Source of the DNA: CAKZRD01 sp964549155
GTDB taxonomy: Archaea; Nanobdellota; Nanobdellia; Pacearchaeales; GW2011-AR1
NCBI GenBank assembly: GCA_964549155.1
Contig: CAZJUG010000026.1
Coordinates: forward strand, 1-11,355
Reading direction: 5' to 3'
DNA length: 11,355 bases
The notes under the pieces were generated by a model. That model was not told where the DNA came from and did no database searches. It saw nothing but the letters and a program-made list of their open reading frames with translations. A program made the translations under genes and the position numbers. Below, one piece after another: positions 1-6,715 of this stretch; position 1 is the stretch's first letter; each line of letters starts with the position of its first letter.

Positions 1-3000
1 AAATGGGTCTGATACTTCGCCGATAGAATAATTCGTCCAACTCGTAACATTAAATATTACTGTCCCTGCATTCAAAGATGTAAAGTTATAACAATCCGTA
101 CAAGCAACTCCATCTTTCTTTATTTCAGGATTTGTATATTCTGTAGAAAGCCCATTCAAGGTAACATTCGCAGAAACATTATAATCGGAATAAGTCGCAG
201 AATCAACAACTGCAGAATTATTTCCTATGCTTAGTATCTCTGTGAAGTTCGTCTGGTTCGTTGAGACATAACTAAATTTTATTTCTCCATAATCATTTTT
301 CAAAGAAGATTGATTTAGTATAAGGGTGCCGTTTGCGCCATCACCCCAAAAACTATCACCTCCCCCAAGATTTATTGAGCCATTTAGATAAAATACACTA
401 TTCATTATAGTTAAATTCCCTCCTGTTCCCCCAGGAGTTCCCATCCCTCCAGACCCCCCTAAGGTAATTATTGTAGTTATATTAGAATTCGTTATGATTA
501 CTGACCCTCCTTCTCCAGGTGTTGATCCACTTCCCATTGATCCACCCGTGGTATTTATTATTGATATAATTGAATTAGTTATTATGACTGCTCCTCCAGT
601 TCCTGCTGCTTCCCCAAATAGTCCTGAACCTCCCATTGCGATTATTGTATCTATAATAGAGTTAGCAACATTCACCCCCCCTCCACTATAATTATCTCCC
701 CCATTCGCCACCACATCTCCAACAATTGTAACATTAGATATATTCAGTCCAGTATAAGCATTTCCAGTAGCATTCGAAGCATTAACATTCCCTGTAATAG
801 TAAATCCTTGACCATCAATTGTAACATTATCTGCGCCTATAATTAAAGCATCTCCTTCACAAGTTAAATCTTCAGTTAATGTTAAGTCAGAGGTTATAGT
901 ATCTCCGCATTGAAGTCCTGCTGGTTCAGTATAATCCCTAACACACCGCACACGGGCACTGCCGTCCCTATCGACATCGGTCACGACGCCATCAATGAAG
1001 TCCACATGCCATGCGAGGTACTCTGGATCGTCCGAACGCTCAGTAGACGACCAGTAATAGTCAGCCACATAATCTGCCCATGTTCCTGCATAACCTCCCT
1101 TAGTTACATTATCTTTCTGGTCATACATTGTAGATAATTGATTTTTTGCAGGCAAATACCAATCTTCATATCCCTCGGAAACTAAATCAGCACATATTTT
1201 TGGTCCTGTACAAGCACTTGCTGCTATCGTATTTGCAGTACCATTAGTATCAGACGATGCTCCAGTATTTATTCCAGAACATCCCCAAACCGCACCAGCG
1301 GAATTATCTGTCGGATGAATGTACAACTTACTCCCGTTATAATAAATATAAGGCAACTCTTCAGGATCAACAATATAATCAACTTCTATATTCCCTGAAA
1401 ACAATAAATCATAAACATCACTATTAGTATAATCAGGGTAAATCTTATACTCATTTTCTCCATCAACAACAAATTCCCCTATAGATTTAGCAGAATTTTC
1501 ATTGTAAACATTAATTGTTCCTGTTCCTTTAGCATAAATAGTCATATCCTTTCCTAGAACTAAATTCTGCTCAAATACAACTCTTAGATAATTACCATCT
1601 GTAACAGAAAACCAAACCCCATCTAATTCAGAAACTTCTTCAAAAACATTCTCAATGAATTCCCTGTTTGAATCCAAATGTGAAGCCTTTGTTATGAGTA
1701 TAATCTCATATTCTTGCTCACTTAAATGAGGAACATTCCATTCAATATAATCAATCAACCCATCTTCATCCAAATCAAAAGCTTCAAAATCTTCACTAGT
1801 TTTGTTCCCATTCTTTCCAATCCAATAAAGTCTCAATCTATTCAAATCATTTTCCTCAATCTGAAGTTCACCTTCAAGAAGAGTATAAGCCAAAATGTTT
1901 TCATATCCAATCTCATTATCATCATAAACAACAACTCTTTTTCCACCAACAAAAACCTCTTCCCTAACTTCAGGTCCAGGAGTATAATATTCTATAGCAA
2001 TATCTTCCGAAGACGAAACATCACTTAAATCCACAACTAAAGAATCACCAGAAACAGAAACCTCCAAAGCCTCTTCATATATAACTTTTCCAGTAACACC
2101 CCTAAATAACCAATCAGTCAATCTAGTCAAAAACCCTCTTCCGCTAGAAATTCTAACAGCATTTCCAGTCATAGAAATGATTTCTCTCTTACTTGCACTA
2201 GTTATAACATCATTTTCTTCTTCAATTTCTCTCTCAGCAACTCTAGCCTCTTCCCCTGTCTTTACAACAATACCTTCTGCTTGTTTAGGCAACTCACTTT
2301 CAAGTTTTCCTTCACCCTCAACAACAATCTTTTTCACCCACTTAACAGGTCTCCCAACAACAACCCTAGAACTAACCAAAGTTTCATTTACAACTGAAGT
2401 TTGATTTAATCCTTCTAAGCTTTCATTAACTAAAGGCTCTGTAATAGGAACATCTGGAATCTCCCCCGTCTCATCAATTATGCTTTCATTAGAAAGAATC
2501 TCCTCACTTTCATTAGTTGGAATCTCTATACTCTCATTAATAGAATCTTCAATTGTTTCGTTTAAAATTTCCCCAACAGTTTCATTGCTTTCTTCTTCAC
2601 TAGGAATACTTTCATTCAAAGGTTCCTCTTCGATTAAATCTCCTCCAATTTCTCCTGATTCCTCTGGAACTTCTAAAACAGGTTCTGGAGGTAATGGAGG
2701 AACCATAATTTCTTCAGCAATCTCTTCTGCAGGAGTTTCCTCAACAACTTCTTCTACAGGAACTTCTTCATCTGAAGAACTTTCCTCAGAGGATGGAACT
2801 TCCACAATACTTTCTTCCACAGAAGAACTAGCTTCAGAAGATGGAACATCAGAACCGACATCAAAAACCTCATTTCCTTCAACAACAAAACCAGTTATTC
2901 CCATAAAAAGTTTATCAAAAAATTTCATCAACCCTTCAAAAACCACTAAATTATTAGAATCTTGAGAACTTTCAGCGACGACAAAAGAAAAAACAGACAC

Positions 3001-3048
3001 TAAAAGTAAAAATACAAATGTCACCCCAAATAATTTCCCTTTTTTCAT
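1..3048 (-). CDS. Large secreted surface protein with Lcl_C (C-type-lectin-like) domain and beta-helix repeats; 3' end outside the window
   Basis: The reading frame is open for 1016 codons from ATG at 3048 to the window edge. Residues 1-24 are a signal peptide (MKKGK, then a hydrophobic run ending VVA), so the protein is exported. Residues 70-225 are Ser/Glu/Pro-rich with many NES/NET sequons, probably a glycosylated stalk. Residues 425-436 (DLDEDGLIDYIE) look like a calcium-binding EF-hand or thrombospondin-3 loop. Residues 570-704 match the Lcl_C/DUF1566 fold, with WYLPAKNQL, YWSSTE and terminal VRCVR. From about 712 a beta-helix begins (CGDTITSDLTL), followed by four Gly-rich 29-residue repeats. 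I infer a cell-surface adhesin or recognition protein. The ligand is unknown. Residues 671-699 look hypervariable. The start fits a leaderless gene: the TATA box lies about 22 nt upstream. The C-terminus and any anchor are not visible. Confidence 0.88.
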   Translation of the reverse strand, partial: MKKGKLFGVTFVFLLLVSVFSFVVAESSQDSNNLVVFEGLMKFFDKLFMGITGFVVEGNEVFDVGSDVPSSEASSSVEESIVEVPSSEESSSDEEVPVEEVVEETPAEEIAEEIMVPPLPPEPVLEVPEESGEIGGDLIEEEPLNESIPSEEESNETVGEILNETIEDSINESIEIPTNESEEILSNESIIDETGEIPDVPITEPLVNESLEGLNQTSVVNETLVSSRVVVGRPVKWVKKIVVEGEGKLESELPKQAEGIVVKTGEEARVAEREIEEENDVITSASKREIISMTGNAVRISSGRGFLTRLTDWLFRGVTGKVIYEEALEVSVSGDSLVVDLSDVSSSEDIAIEYYTPGPEVREEVFVGGKRVVVYDDNEIGYENILAYTLLEGELQIEENDLNRLRLYWIGKNGNKTSEDFEAFDLDEDGLIDYIEWNVPHLSEQEYEIILITKASHLDSNREFIENVFEEVSELDGVWFSVTDGNYLRVVFEQNLVLGKDMTIYAKGTGTINVYNENSAKSIGEFVVDGENEYKIYPDYTNSDVYDLLFSGNIEVDYIVDPEELPYIYYNGSKLYIHPTDNSAGAVWGCSGINTGASSDTNGTANTIAASACTGPKICADLVSEGYEDWYLPAKNQLSTMYDQKDNVTKGGYAGTWADYVADYYWSSTERSDDPEYLAWHVDFIDGVVTDVDRDGSARVRCVRDYTEPAGLQCGDTITSDLTLTEDLTCEGDALIIGADNVTIDGQGFTITGNVNASNATGNAYTGLNISNVTIVGDVVANGGDNYSGGGVNVANSIIDTIIAMGGSGLFGEAAGTGGAVIITNSIISIINTTGGSMGSGSTPGEGGSVIITNSNITTIITLGGSGGMGTPGGTGGNLTIMNSVFYLNGSINLGGGDSFWGDGANGTLILNQSSLKNDYGEIKFSYVSTNQTNFTEILSIGNNSAVVDSATYSDYNVSANVTLNGLSTEYTNPEIKKDGVACTDCYNFTSLNAGTVIFNVTSWTNYSIGEVSDPF
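398..745 (-). repeat. Four tandem 87-bp (29-residue) Gly-rich beta-helix repeats
   Basis: Matching points recur every 87 bp, at 398, 485, 572 and 659 on the plus strand. Each unit encodes a beta-strand core (VIITNSIISII, VIITNSNITTII and more divergent outer units) followed by a Gly/Ser-rich turn such as GGSGGMGTPGGT. One unit probably equals one coil of a right-handed parallel beta-helix with an unusually long Gly-rich loop. The two inner units are the most alike, so the array probably grew by tandem duplication. Confidence 0.7.
937..1056 (-). other. Putative DGR variable region inside the Lcl_C domain
   Basis: This segment encodes residues 665-704, from YWSSTE to VRCVR. My hand count gives about 57% G+C (69/120), against 30-35% in 60-bp blocks on either side. 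The sense strand has only 20 A in 120 bases. Between codons 671 and 700, nineteen codons (R671, D673, D674, Y677, L678, H681, D683, I685, D686, V688, T690-D693, D695-R699) all end in C or T, as if derived from AAC/AAT template codons by adenine mutagenesis. The interspersed positions (W680, V682, F684, G687, V689, R694, V700-R704) match the fixed scaffold of known DGR-diversified Lcl_C/CLec domains. No template repeat or reverse transcriptase is in the window, so activity is unproven. Confidence 0.6.
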
Positions 3049-3068
3049 GAAAAGAAGATAATACGAAG

Positions 3069-3081
3069 GTATTTAAATATT
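3069..3081. promoter_or_regulatory. Shared divergent TATA region for the surface protein and the 181-aa gene/bud32
   Basis: The sequence gtatttaaatatt contains the palindrome atatttaaat on the two strands. It lies about 22 nt upstream of the minus-strand start at 3048, fitting a leaderless gene, and about 28 nt upstream of the plus-strand start at 3109. The short 60-bp gap between the two starts leaves room for little else, so one symmetric TATA box may serve both directions. Confidence 0.55.
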
Positions 3082-3108
3082 TCCCTGCTATAAGGACAAA
3101 GAGGCAAG

Positions 3109-3654
3109 ATGAACACAACAATTATTATTTCATTTATAATTCTCATTTCAGGAATAGTATTCCTAGTTCTAGCTATAAAAAAATCCAGAAAAAACAATAA
3201 AAACGAAATACCCGAAGTAACTATCCTAAAAAAGATAATGGAACCCAATCCAAGACAAGAACTACAAAAAATGACCATAATCCTAAAACAATACATAAAA
3301 AGAACATATCACCTGACAGACAAATTTTCACTTAATGAACTGACAGCAGAACTTTCAAAAGAAGGAGAAGTAAGGCTTAAAGAAATTTGTGAAAAAATAA
3401 AACCATATTATTACACTAAAAAAAATATCACAAAAAAAGAAACAGATAATATAAAAGAAGAAATGATAGTCTCCATAAACGAAACAGAAAGAGAAAAAAT
3501 AAGAAACGAATTGAAAGAAAGAAGATATGAAACTCCCTTAGAAAGAATAAAACGAAGAGAACAAGAGATAAAAGATAGAATTAGAATACAGAGAATCATT
3601 CACTCAAAACTTGGAACTAAAAGAGAGCCAAAACTACAAGAAGATGAAGAATAA
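3109..3654 (+). CDS. Hypothetical single-pass membrane protein, 181 aa
   Basis: I do not recognise the family. Residues 4-24 form one strongly hydrophobic helix, followed by KKSRKNNK. The basic flank predicts a short outside N-terminus and a cytoplasmic tail. The tail (about 45-181) is highly charged and predicted mostly helical, with a stretch TDKFSLNELTAELSK that faintly recalls the soluble tail of DUF4129-like membrane proteins; that is only an impression. The C-terminal 60 residues are Arg/Lys/Glu-rich and could form a coiled coil or bind nucleic acid. A gagg ribosome-binding motif at 3101-3104 supports the ATG at 3109. The end overlaps bud32 by 11 bp, so the two are translated from one transcript. 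A link to KEOPS is possible but unsupported beyond this. Confidence 0.8.
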   Translation: MNTTIIISFIILISGIVFLVLAIKKSRKNNKNEIPEVTILKKIMEPNPRQELQKMTIILKQYIKRTYHLTDKFSLNELTAELSKEGEVRLKEICEKIKPYYYTKKNITKKETDNIKEEMIVSINETEREKIRNELKERRYETPLERIKRREQEIKDRIRIQRIIHSKLGTKREPKLQEDEE

Positions 3655-4246
3655 GATTATATCTAAAGGAGCAGAAGCAATAATTTTTATAAAAGAAAAA
3701 AACATCATAAAAGAAAGAATTCCAAAATCCTATAGAAATTCAGACTTAGACGAAAAAATAAGGAAGTCTAGAACAAAAAGAGAAGCAAAAATACTAGAAA
3801 AAGCTAAAAAAATAATGAATGTCCCAGAAATTAAAGAACAAGAAAAATTTTCCTTAACATTGGAATATATACCTGGAGACAAACTTTCTGAGAGCCTTAA
3901 TTCCTATTCTCAAAAAAGACAAGAAGAAACTATGAAAAAGCTCGGAAAACAGGTTGCAAAAATGCACGAAGAAGATATAGTCCATGGAGATTTAACCACT
4001 TCAAATGTAATTCTTAAAGATGAAAAAATTTACATAATTGATTTTGGACTAGGTTTCATTTCTAAAAGAATAGAAGATAGAGCTGTAGATCTCCATCTCA
4101 TCAAACAAGCTCTAGAAGCAAAACACTGGCAGAACTATGAGAACCTATTCAAAAATTTTCTGGAAGGATACGAAATTCTAAAAGATTCCAAAAAAGTTTT
4201 AGAACAATTGAGAAAAGTTGAATCTCGAGGAAGATATAAACATTAA
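3644..4246 (+). CDS. bud32: KEOPS complex kinase/ATPase Bud32, stand-alone
   Basis: Bud32 is the small RIO-like atypical kinase of KEOPS, which makes t6A37 on tRNAs reading ANN codons. In many archaea it is fused to Kae1; here it stands alone at 200 residues. Visible motifs are KGAEA (8-12, glycine-loop replacement), IIKERIPKSYR with the likely ATP-contacting Lys23, R43-x2-R46-E47-A48 from helix alphaC, the catalytic loop HGDLTTSN (114-121, Asp116 and Asn121), the metal-binding DFG (133-135), and the C-terminal RGRY that is typical of the family and shows the gene is full length. I chose ATG 3644 (MKNKIISKGAEA) over an upstream TTG at 3611, because family members start just before the ISKGAEA block. 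The start overlaps the preceding gene by 11 bp. The stop codon directly abuts a copy of the tRNA-Gln 3' end. Confidence 0.93.
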   Translation: MKNKIISKGAEAIIFIKEKNIIKERIPKSYRNSDLDEKIRKSRTKREAKILEKAKKIMNVPEIKEQEKFSLTLEYIPGDKLSESLNSYSQKRQEETMKKLGKQVAKMHEEDIVHGDLTTSNVILKDEKIYIIDFGLGFISKRIEDRAVDLHLIKQALEAKHWQNYENLFKNFLEGYEILKDSKKVLEQLRKVESRGRYKH

Positions 4247-4259
4247 TAGCCCTGCCCGG
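4245..4259 (-). repeat. Detached copy of the tRNA-Gln 3' end (repeat unit with 4475-4489)
   Basis: aatagccctgcccgg here is identical to 4475-4489, the last 13 bases of tRNA-Gln plus two flanking bases, 230 bp away and in the same orientation. It begins inside the bud32 stop codon. It resembles an att-type repeat left by integration into a tRNA 3' end, or the remnant of a second tRNA copy. Confidence 0.75.
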
Positions 4260-4476
4260 CGAGCAAAACACTTTGAGCAAGAATAAATAGCAAATTAGAT
4301 CATTCTGAGAGGAGTATTTTGCGAGGAGAGCAATTTGCTCTTGCAGAAATAAATTGTATATTAAATAATAGCAAGAGTGAATTGTGAGTTAGAACAAAAA
4401 CTTTCGCTGTTGACAAAACAAATTATGACACAACTGCAAAAGTTTTTCTGGAGGTTCGAATCCACAAATAGAAAAA
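4260..4476. other. Noncoding 217-bp insert between the two tRNA-Gln 3' ends, rich in inverted repeats
   Basis: I see no gene here. It holds several stem-loops: agagcaa-t-ttgctct around 4326-4341, ctcttgc pairing with gcaagag on either side of an AT-rich loop, and a 17-bp stem listed separately. At 4453-4463 lies ggttcgaatcc, an inverted copy of the tRNA-Gln T-arm. A tRNA terminator-like T run (minus strand TTTTTC) directly follows the tRNA at 4472-4476. Confidence 0.6.
4396..4447. repeat. Long imperfect inverted repeat (17-bp arms)
   Basis: The arms are 4396-4412 (aaaaactttcgctgttg) and 4431-4447 (caactgcaaaagttttt). They pair at 15 of 17 positions, leaving one G-T type and one A-A type mismatch, around an 18-nt loop. 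No coding or tRNA explanation fits. It may be a structured RNA or the terminal hairpin of a small element. Confidence 0.6.
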
Positions 4477-4498
4477 TAGCCCTGCCCGGATTCGAACC
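4453..4498. repeat. Inverted repeat joining the tRNA-Gln T-arm and its 3' trailer
   Basis: ggttcgaatcc (4453-4463) is the exact reverse complement of ggattcgaacc (4488-4498), which is the T-arm of tRNA-Gln. In an unprocessed transcript the trailer could pair with the T-arm strand and compete with the cloverleaf. tRNA-Arg shows the same arrangement. Confidence 0.6.
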
Positions 4499-4549
4499 GG
4501 GGTCACAGCCTCCAAAGGGCTGTATCCTTGACCGCTAGACTACAGGGCT
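4477..4549 (-). tRNA. tRNA-Gln (anticodon UUG)
   Basis: The 73-nt minus-strand gene folds into a cloverleaf. The acceptor stem is AGCCCTG/CAGGGCT with discriminator A. The D loop carries AGCGGTCA. The anticodon stem CAGCC/GGCTG closes loop CTTTGGA, giving anticodon TTG. The T arm is CCCGG-TTCGAAT-CCGGG. CCA is not encoded and there is no intron. Pieces of its 5' and 3' ends recur at 4782-4794 and 4245-4259. Confidence 0.95.
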
Positions 4550-4575
4550 ATTGAATCAATCTAAAACATTCAAGG

Positions 4576-4585
4576 TTTTTAAATA
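4576..4585 (-). promoter_or_regulatory. TATA box of tRNA-Gln
   Basis: On the minus strand this reads tatttaaaaa and ends 26 nt before the tRNA 5' end at 4549, a normal archaeal promoter spacing. Confidence 0.6.
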
Positions 4586-4632
4586 CTTTGTAGTCCCTCA
4601 GAACAAGATTTCACTATATGAAGTTTCATTTG

Positions 4633-4685
4633 CTTTCAAAATATTAGATTCTGTTTTGAAAGGACAGAAAATTACTATTTTCTGT
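4633..4685. repeat. Double-hairpin repeat, copy 1 (tRNA-Gln side)
   Basis: Hairpin A is ctttcaaaa (4633-4641) with ttttgaaag (4654-4662). Hairpin B is acagaaaat (4664-4672) with attttctgt (4677-4685). Both stems are perfect 9-bp. The junction ttgaaaggacagaaa is identical to the copy near tRNA-Thr, although the outer arms differ with compensating changes. That suggests a conserved structured element. Confidence 0.7.
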
Positions 4686-4781
4686 AGTTAGGAGGAGCTT
4701 TTCTTTGCCTTCAAATTTATGGATTTCGAATTTGGAGGAACAGGCAATTTTCAATTGCTTTTGTGAAAGAAAAGGAGTTCA

Positions 4782-4794
4782 ACTACAGGGCTAT
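4782..4794 (-). repeat. Detached copy of the tRNA-Gln 5' end with a decayed promoter
   Basis: actacagggctat is identical to 4539-4551, which is the first 11 bases of tRNA-Gln plus flank. The similarity continues weakly upstream (aatctaa in both), and a TATA-like gtttaaaaaac lies at 4816-4826, at the same distance as in the real tRNA promoter. It looks like the start of an older or duplicated tRNA gene whose body has been lost. Confidence 0.65.
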
Positions 4795-4867
4795 CAGAAT
4801 AATCTAATAATTTCAGTTTAAAAAACTTGGTGTTCTAAAAATCCTACAACAGAAACACGAAACAAAC

Positions 4868-4877
4868 CTTTAAAAAG
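4868..4877 (+). promoter_or_regulatory. TATA box of uS15
   Basis: ctttaaaaag lies 20 nt before the ATG at 4898 and no Shine-Dalgarno motif is present, so transcription should start at or next to the start codon (leaderless). Confidence 0.7.
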
Positions 4878-4897
4878 CAACCTTCATATCAAAAAAA

Positions 4898-5257
4898 ATG
4901 GTAAAAGCAAAAAAATCAGAAGAAAAGAAACCAATTTGGTTAAAAACAACTGAAGAAGACTTGAAAAAGCTAATTTCACAACTAGCAGAGAAAAATTCCC
5001 CTGCACAAATAGGAATAATACTCCGAGACCAGTATGGTATACCTACAACGAGAGTATACGGAAAGAAACTGGGGGATTATTTAAAAGAACTGAAAATATA
5101 CAGAGATTCCGATAGAGAAAATGCAGAAAATAAGCTAGAAAAACTGAAAGAACACTTCAAAAACAATATAACTGACAAAAAAGCGAAGCATAAACTGCAA
5201 AAAGCACAGGGAAAAACAAATGCCTTGAAGAAGTATGCAGAAAGAAAAGCTAAATAA
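4898..5257 (+). CDS. rps15: 30S ribosomal protein uS15
   Basis: This is the small-subunit protein that binds the central domain of 16S rRNA. Residues 12-68 carry the archaeal/eukaryotic N-terminal extension and first helices (PIWLKTTEEDLKKLI, then SPAQIGIILRDQYGIP, the family's most recognisable block). Residues 70-119 match the C-terminal helical core in reduced form (ENAENKLEKLKEHF, ending KKYAERKAK). At 119 residues it is shorter than the roughly 150 usual in archaea: the N-terminal tail and the C-terminal helices are trimmed, in keeping with a reduced genome. The gene has its own TATA box, is leaderless, and is followed after 92 bp by the recJ-like gene, a gene order common in archaea. 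Confidence 0.93.
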   Translation: MVKAKKSEEKKPIWLKTTEEDLKKLISQLAEKNSPAQIGIILRDQYGIPTTRVYGKKLGDYLKELKIYRDSDRENAENKLEKLKEHFKNNITDKKAKHKLQKAQGKTNALKKYAERKAK

Positions 5258-5304
5258 TTCTTTAAAACCTAAAAAATTAATAATTTCCAGAAAATCATAT
5301 AAAA

Positions 5305-5314
5305 CTTTATAAAC
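5305..5314 (+). promoter_or_regulatory. TATA box of the recJ-like gene
   Basis: ctttataaac lies 35 nt before the ATG at 5350, predicting a leader of about 10-15 nt that includes the gagg ribosome-binding motif at 5343-5346. Confidence 0.6.
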
Positions 5315-5318
5315 AAGA

Positions 5319-5346
5319 CCTCTTTTAGAAACTAGTTCAAAAGAGG
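5319..5346 (+). promoter_or_regulatory. Inverted repeat over the recJ-like ribosome-binding site
   Basis: cctctttt (5319-5326) and aaaagagg (5339-5346) form a perfect 8-bp stem with a 12-nt loop, and the second arm is the Shine-Dalgarno motif. In transcripts reading through from uS15 the hairpin would hide the ribosome-binding site. In transcripts from the gene's own TATA box the first arm would be upstream of the start, so the repeat could instead act as a DNA operator. Confidence 0.5.
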
Positions 5347-5349
5347 AAA

Positions 5350-6669
5350 ATGATAAAAACTATAGATACCATCTCAAAAGAATTTTTAAGACTTACAGAA
5401 AACAAGCCAATAAGAGTTATAAGCCATTATGACACTGATGGAATTACTTCTGCAGCAATAATTACAAAAACCCTAAAAAGATTAAACAGAAGATTCTCTG
5501 TTAGAATAATAAAAGGAATAGAAGAACAAATCCTAGTTCAAGAAATTGAGAGAAATAAAAGAGAAATACTACTATTTACAGATTTAGCCTCAAACAGCTT
5601 AGACTATTTTAATAACCTCGAAAATGAAGTTTTTATCATAGACCACCACGAAATTGATCCGTCAAAAATAAACGAAAAAGTTAGAATAATCAACCCTCAT
5701 CTAATAGACAATACTGAAATATGTAGTGCTGGACTCTGTTATTATTTTGCTAAGTCTATAAGTAATAAAAATAAAGACTTGGCAAGACTCGCAATAATTG
5801 GAATGATTGGAGACAGACACGAAAAGGAACTTTCAAAAGAATATCAACAAATAATAGAAGATGCAGAAGAAGTCGAAGTGAAGAAAAATCTTCTTATTTT
5901 TTCAGCAACAAGACCTTTGAGAAGATCTCTAGAATATTCAACCTCTTTTTACATACCTGGAGTTACAGGTTCACAAGAAGGAGTATTAGAAATCCTAAGA
6001 GAAAATGGAATTTCTCCAAATAAAAGCCTTCATGAATTGGATGAACAAGAATCTTCAAAACTGATAACTTCTATCATGCTCAGAAGACGAACTCAGCTAA
6101 ATCCAGAAGAAATTCTTGGAAATATATATATCTTAAAGTTTTTTAACAGAAAAGAAGACGGAAGAGAAATAAGTGTGCTAATAAATGCATGCTCAAGACT
6201 CGGACACTCAGACCTCGCCCTTTCATTCTGTTTAGAAATACAAGGCTTCTACGAAAAAGCTCAAGACATTTACATAAAGTATCGAAAAGAGATTCTTGAA
6301 GGATTGAAGACTGCAGAAAGTCTAGATAAAATTCAAGGTTCTGGATTTGTAATTTTGAATGCTCAAGAGAAGATAAAAGATGCCATAATTGGCACAGTCT
6401 GTTCAATGCTTTCGTCATCAAATGTTTATGAAAGAGGAACTGTTCTAATTGGAATGGCATACAATGAAGACAAAATAAAAGTTTCAGCAAGAATTTCCGG
6501 AGAAGGAACTAAAAACCTTAAAGAAGTACTAGAAAGAACAGTTTTGAGCATAGAAGCCGAAGTTGGGGGTCATCAAAAAGCTGCAGGTTGTCTAATTAAA
6601 AGAGAAGATGAACAAAAGTTCTTAGAAGAATTAAAGAGAAATTTAGAAGTAGAAGTAATAAAAATCTAA
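5350..6669 (+). CDS. recJ: Archaeal RecJ-like single-strand exonuclease (DHH/DHHA1 phosphoesterase)
   Basis: RecJ-like DHH proteins degrade single-stranded nucleic acid using two metal ions; in archaea relatives include GAN, which joins GINS in the replisome, and RNA-active paralogues. The four DHH motifs are present: SHYDTDG (25-31, metal-binding His26, Asp28 and Asp30), FTDLAS (Asp78), IDHHE (97-101, the DHH signature) and GMIGDRHE (Asp155). The C-terminal DHHA1 domain has the substrate-binding GGHQKAAG (406-413). The length of 439 fits full-length archaeal members. gagg at 5343-5346 supports the ATG. The genomic position after uS15 is the usual one for this family. Which of DNA repair, replication or RNA turnover it serves cannot be told from sequence alone. 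Confidence 0.9.
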   Translation: MIKTIDTISKEFLRLTENKPIRVISHYDTDGITSAAIITKTLKRLNRRFSVRIIKGIEEQILVQEIERNKREILLFTDLASNSLDYFNNLENEVFIIDHHEIDPSKINEKVRIINPHLIDNTEICSAGLCYYFAKSISNKNKDLARLAIIGMIGDRHEKELSKEYQQIIEDAEEVEVKKNLLIFSATRPLRRSLEYSTSFYIPGVTGSQEGVLEILRENGISPNKSLHELDEQESSKLITSIMLRRRTQLNPEEILGNIYILKFFNRKEDGREISVLINACSRLGHSDLALSFCLEIQGFYEKAQDIYIKYRKEILEGLKTAESLDKIQGSGFVILNAQEKIKDAIIGTVCSMLSSSNVYERGTVLIGMAYNEDKIKVSARISGEGTKNLKEVLERTVLSIEAEVGGHQKAAGCLIKREDEQKFLEELKRNLEVEVIKI

Positions 6670-6685
6670 ATCGCCTAAAAGAAAT

Positions 6686-6695
6686 CTTTAAAAAG
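6686..6695 (+). promoter_or_regulatory. TATA box of eS27
   Basis: ctttaaaaag is followed by exactly 20 nt and then the ATG at 6716, the same box and spacing as at uS15. No Shine-Dalgarno motif is seen, so the mRNA is probably leaderless. Confidence 0.7.
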
Positions 6696-6715
6696 CCCAA
6701 AAACAGCCAAATTCT

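Larger units (their letters stand above)
4551..4782. other. Noncoding 230-bp stretch between tRNA-Gln and a copy of its 5' end
   Basis: No gene is visible. Apart from the tRNA promoter it is a series of stem-loops: two adjacent perfect 9-bp hairpins at 4633-4685, caaatt paired with aatttg around 4711-4735, and gcaatt-ttc-aattgc at about 4744-4758. The 4633-4685 pair is shared with the DNA next to tRNA-Thr. Confidence 0.6.

Noticed and set aside
910..1137. Plus-strand 75-codon open frame in the GC-rich patch
   Set aside because: It is antisense to the well-supported Lcl_C domain. The absence of stops follows from the raised G+C of the putative variable region.
2480..2965. Ser/Thr-rich 161-codon plus-strand open frame
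   Set aside because: It is the antisense reading of the Ser/Glu-rich stalk, whose tct/gaa repeats avoid stops on both strands. It has no promoter or ribosome-binding motif.
3611..3643. Upstream TTG start for bud32
   Set aside because: It would add eleven residues not found in the family and overlap the preceding gene by 44 bp. ATG 3644 fits the usual N-terminus.
4449..4470. Possible extra plus-strand tRNA at ggaggttcgaatcc
   Set aside because: Only a T-arm-like piece is present. No acceptor, D or anticodon arm surrounds it, and it is better explained as an inverted copy of the tRNA-Gln T-arm.
4260..4890. CRISPR array in the hairpin-rich noncoding region
   Set aside because: The inverted repeats differ in sequence and spacing and there is no set of identical direct repeats with uniform spacers.
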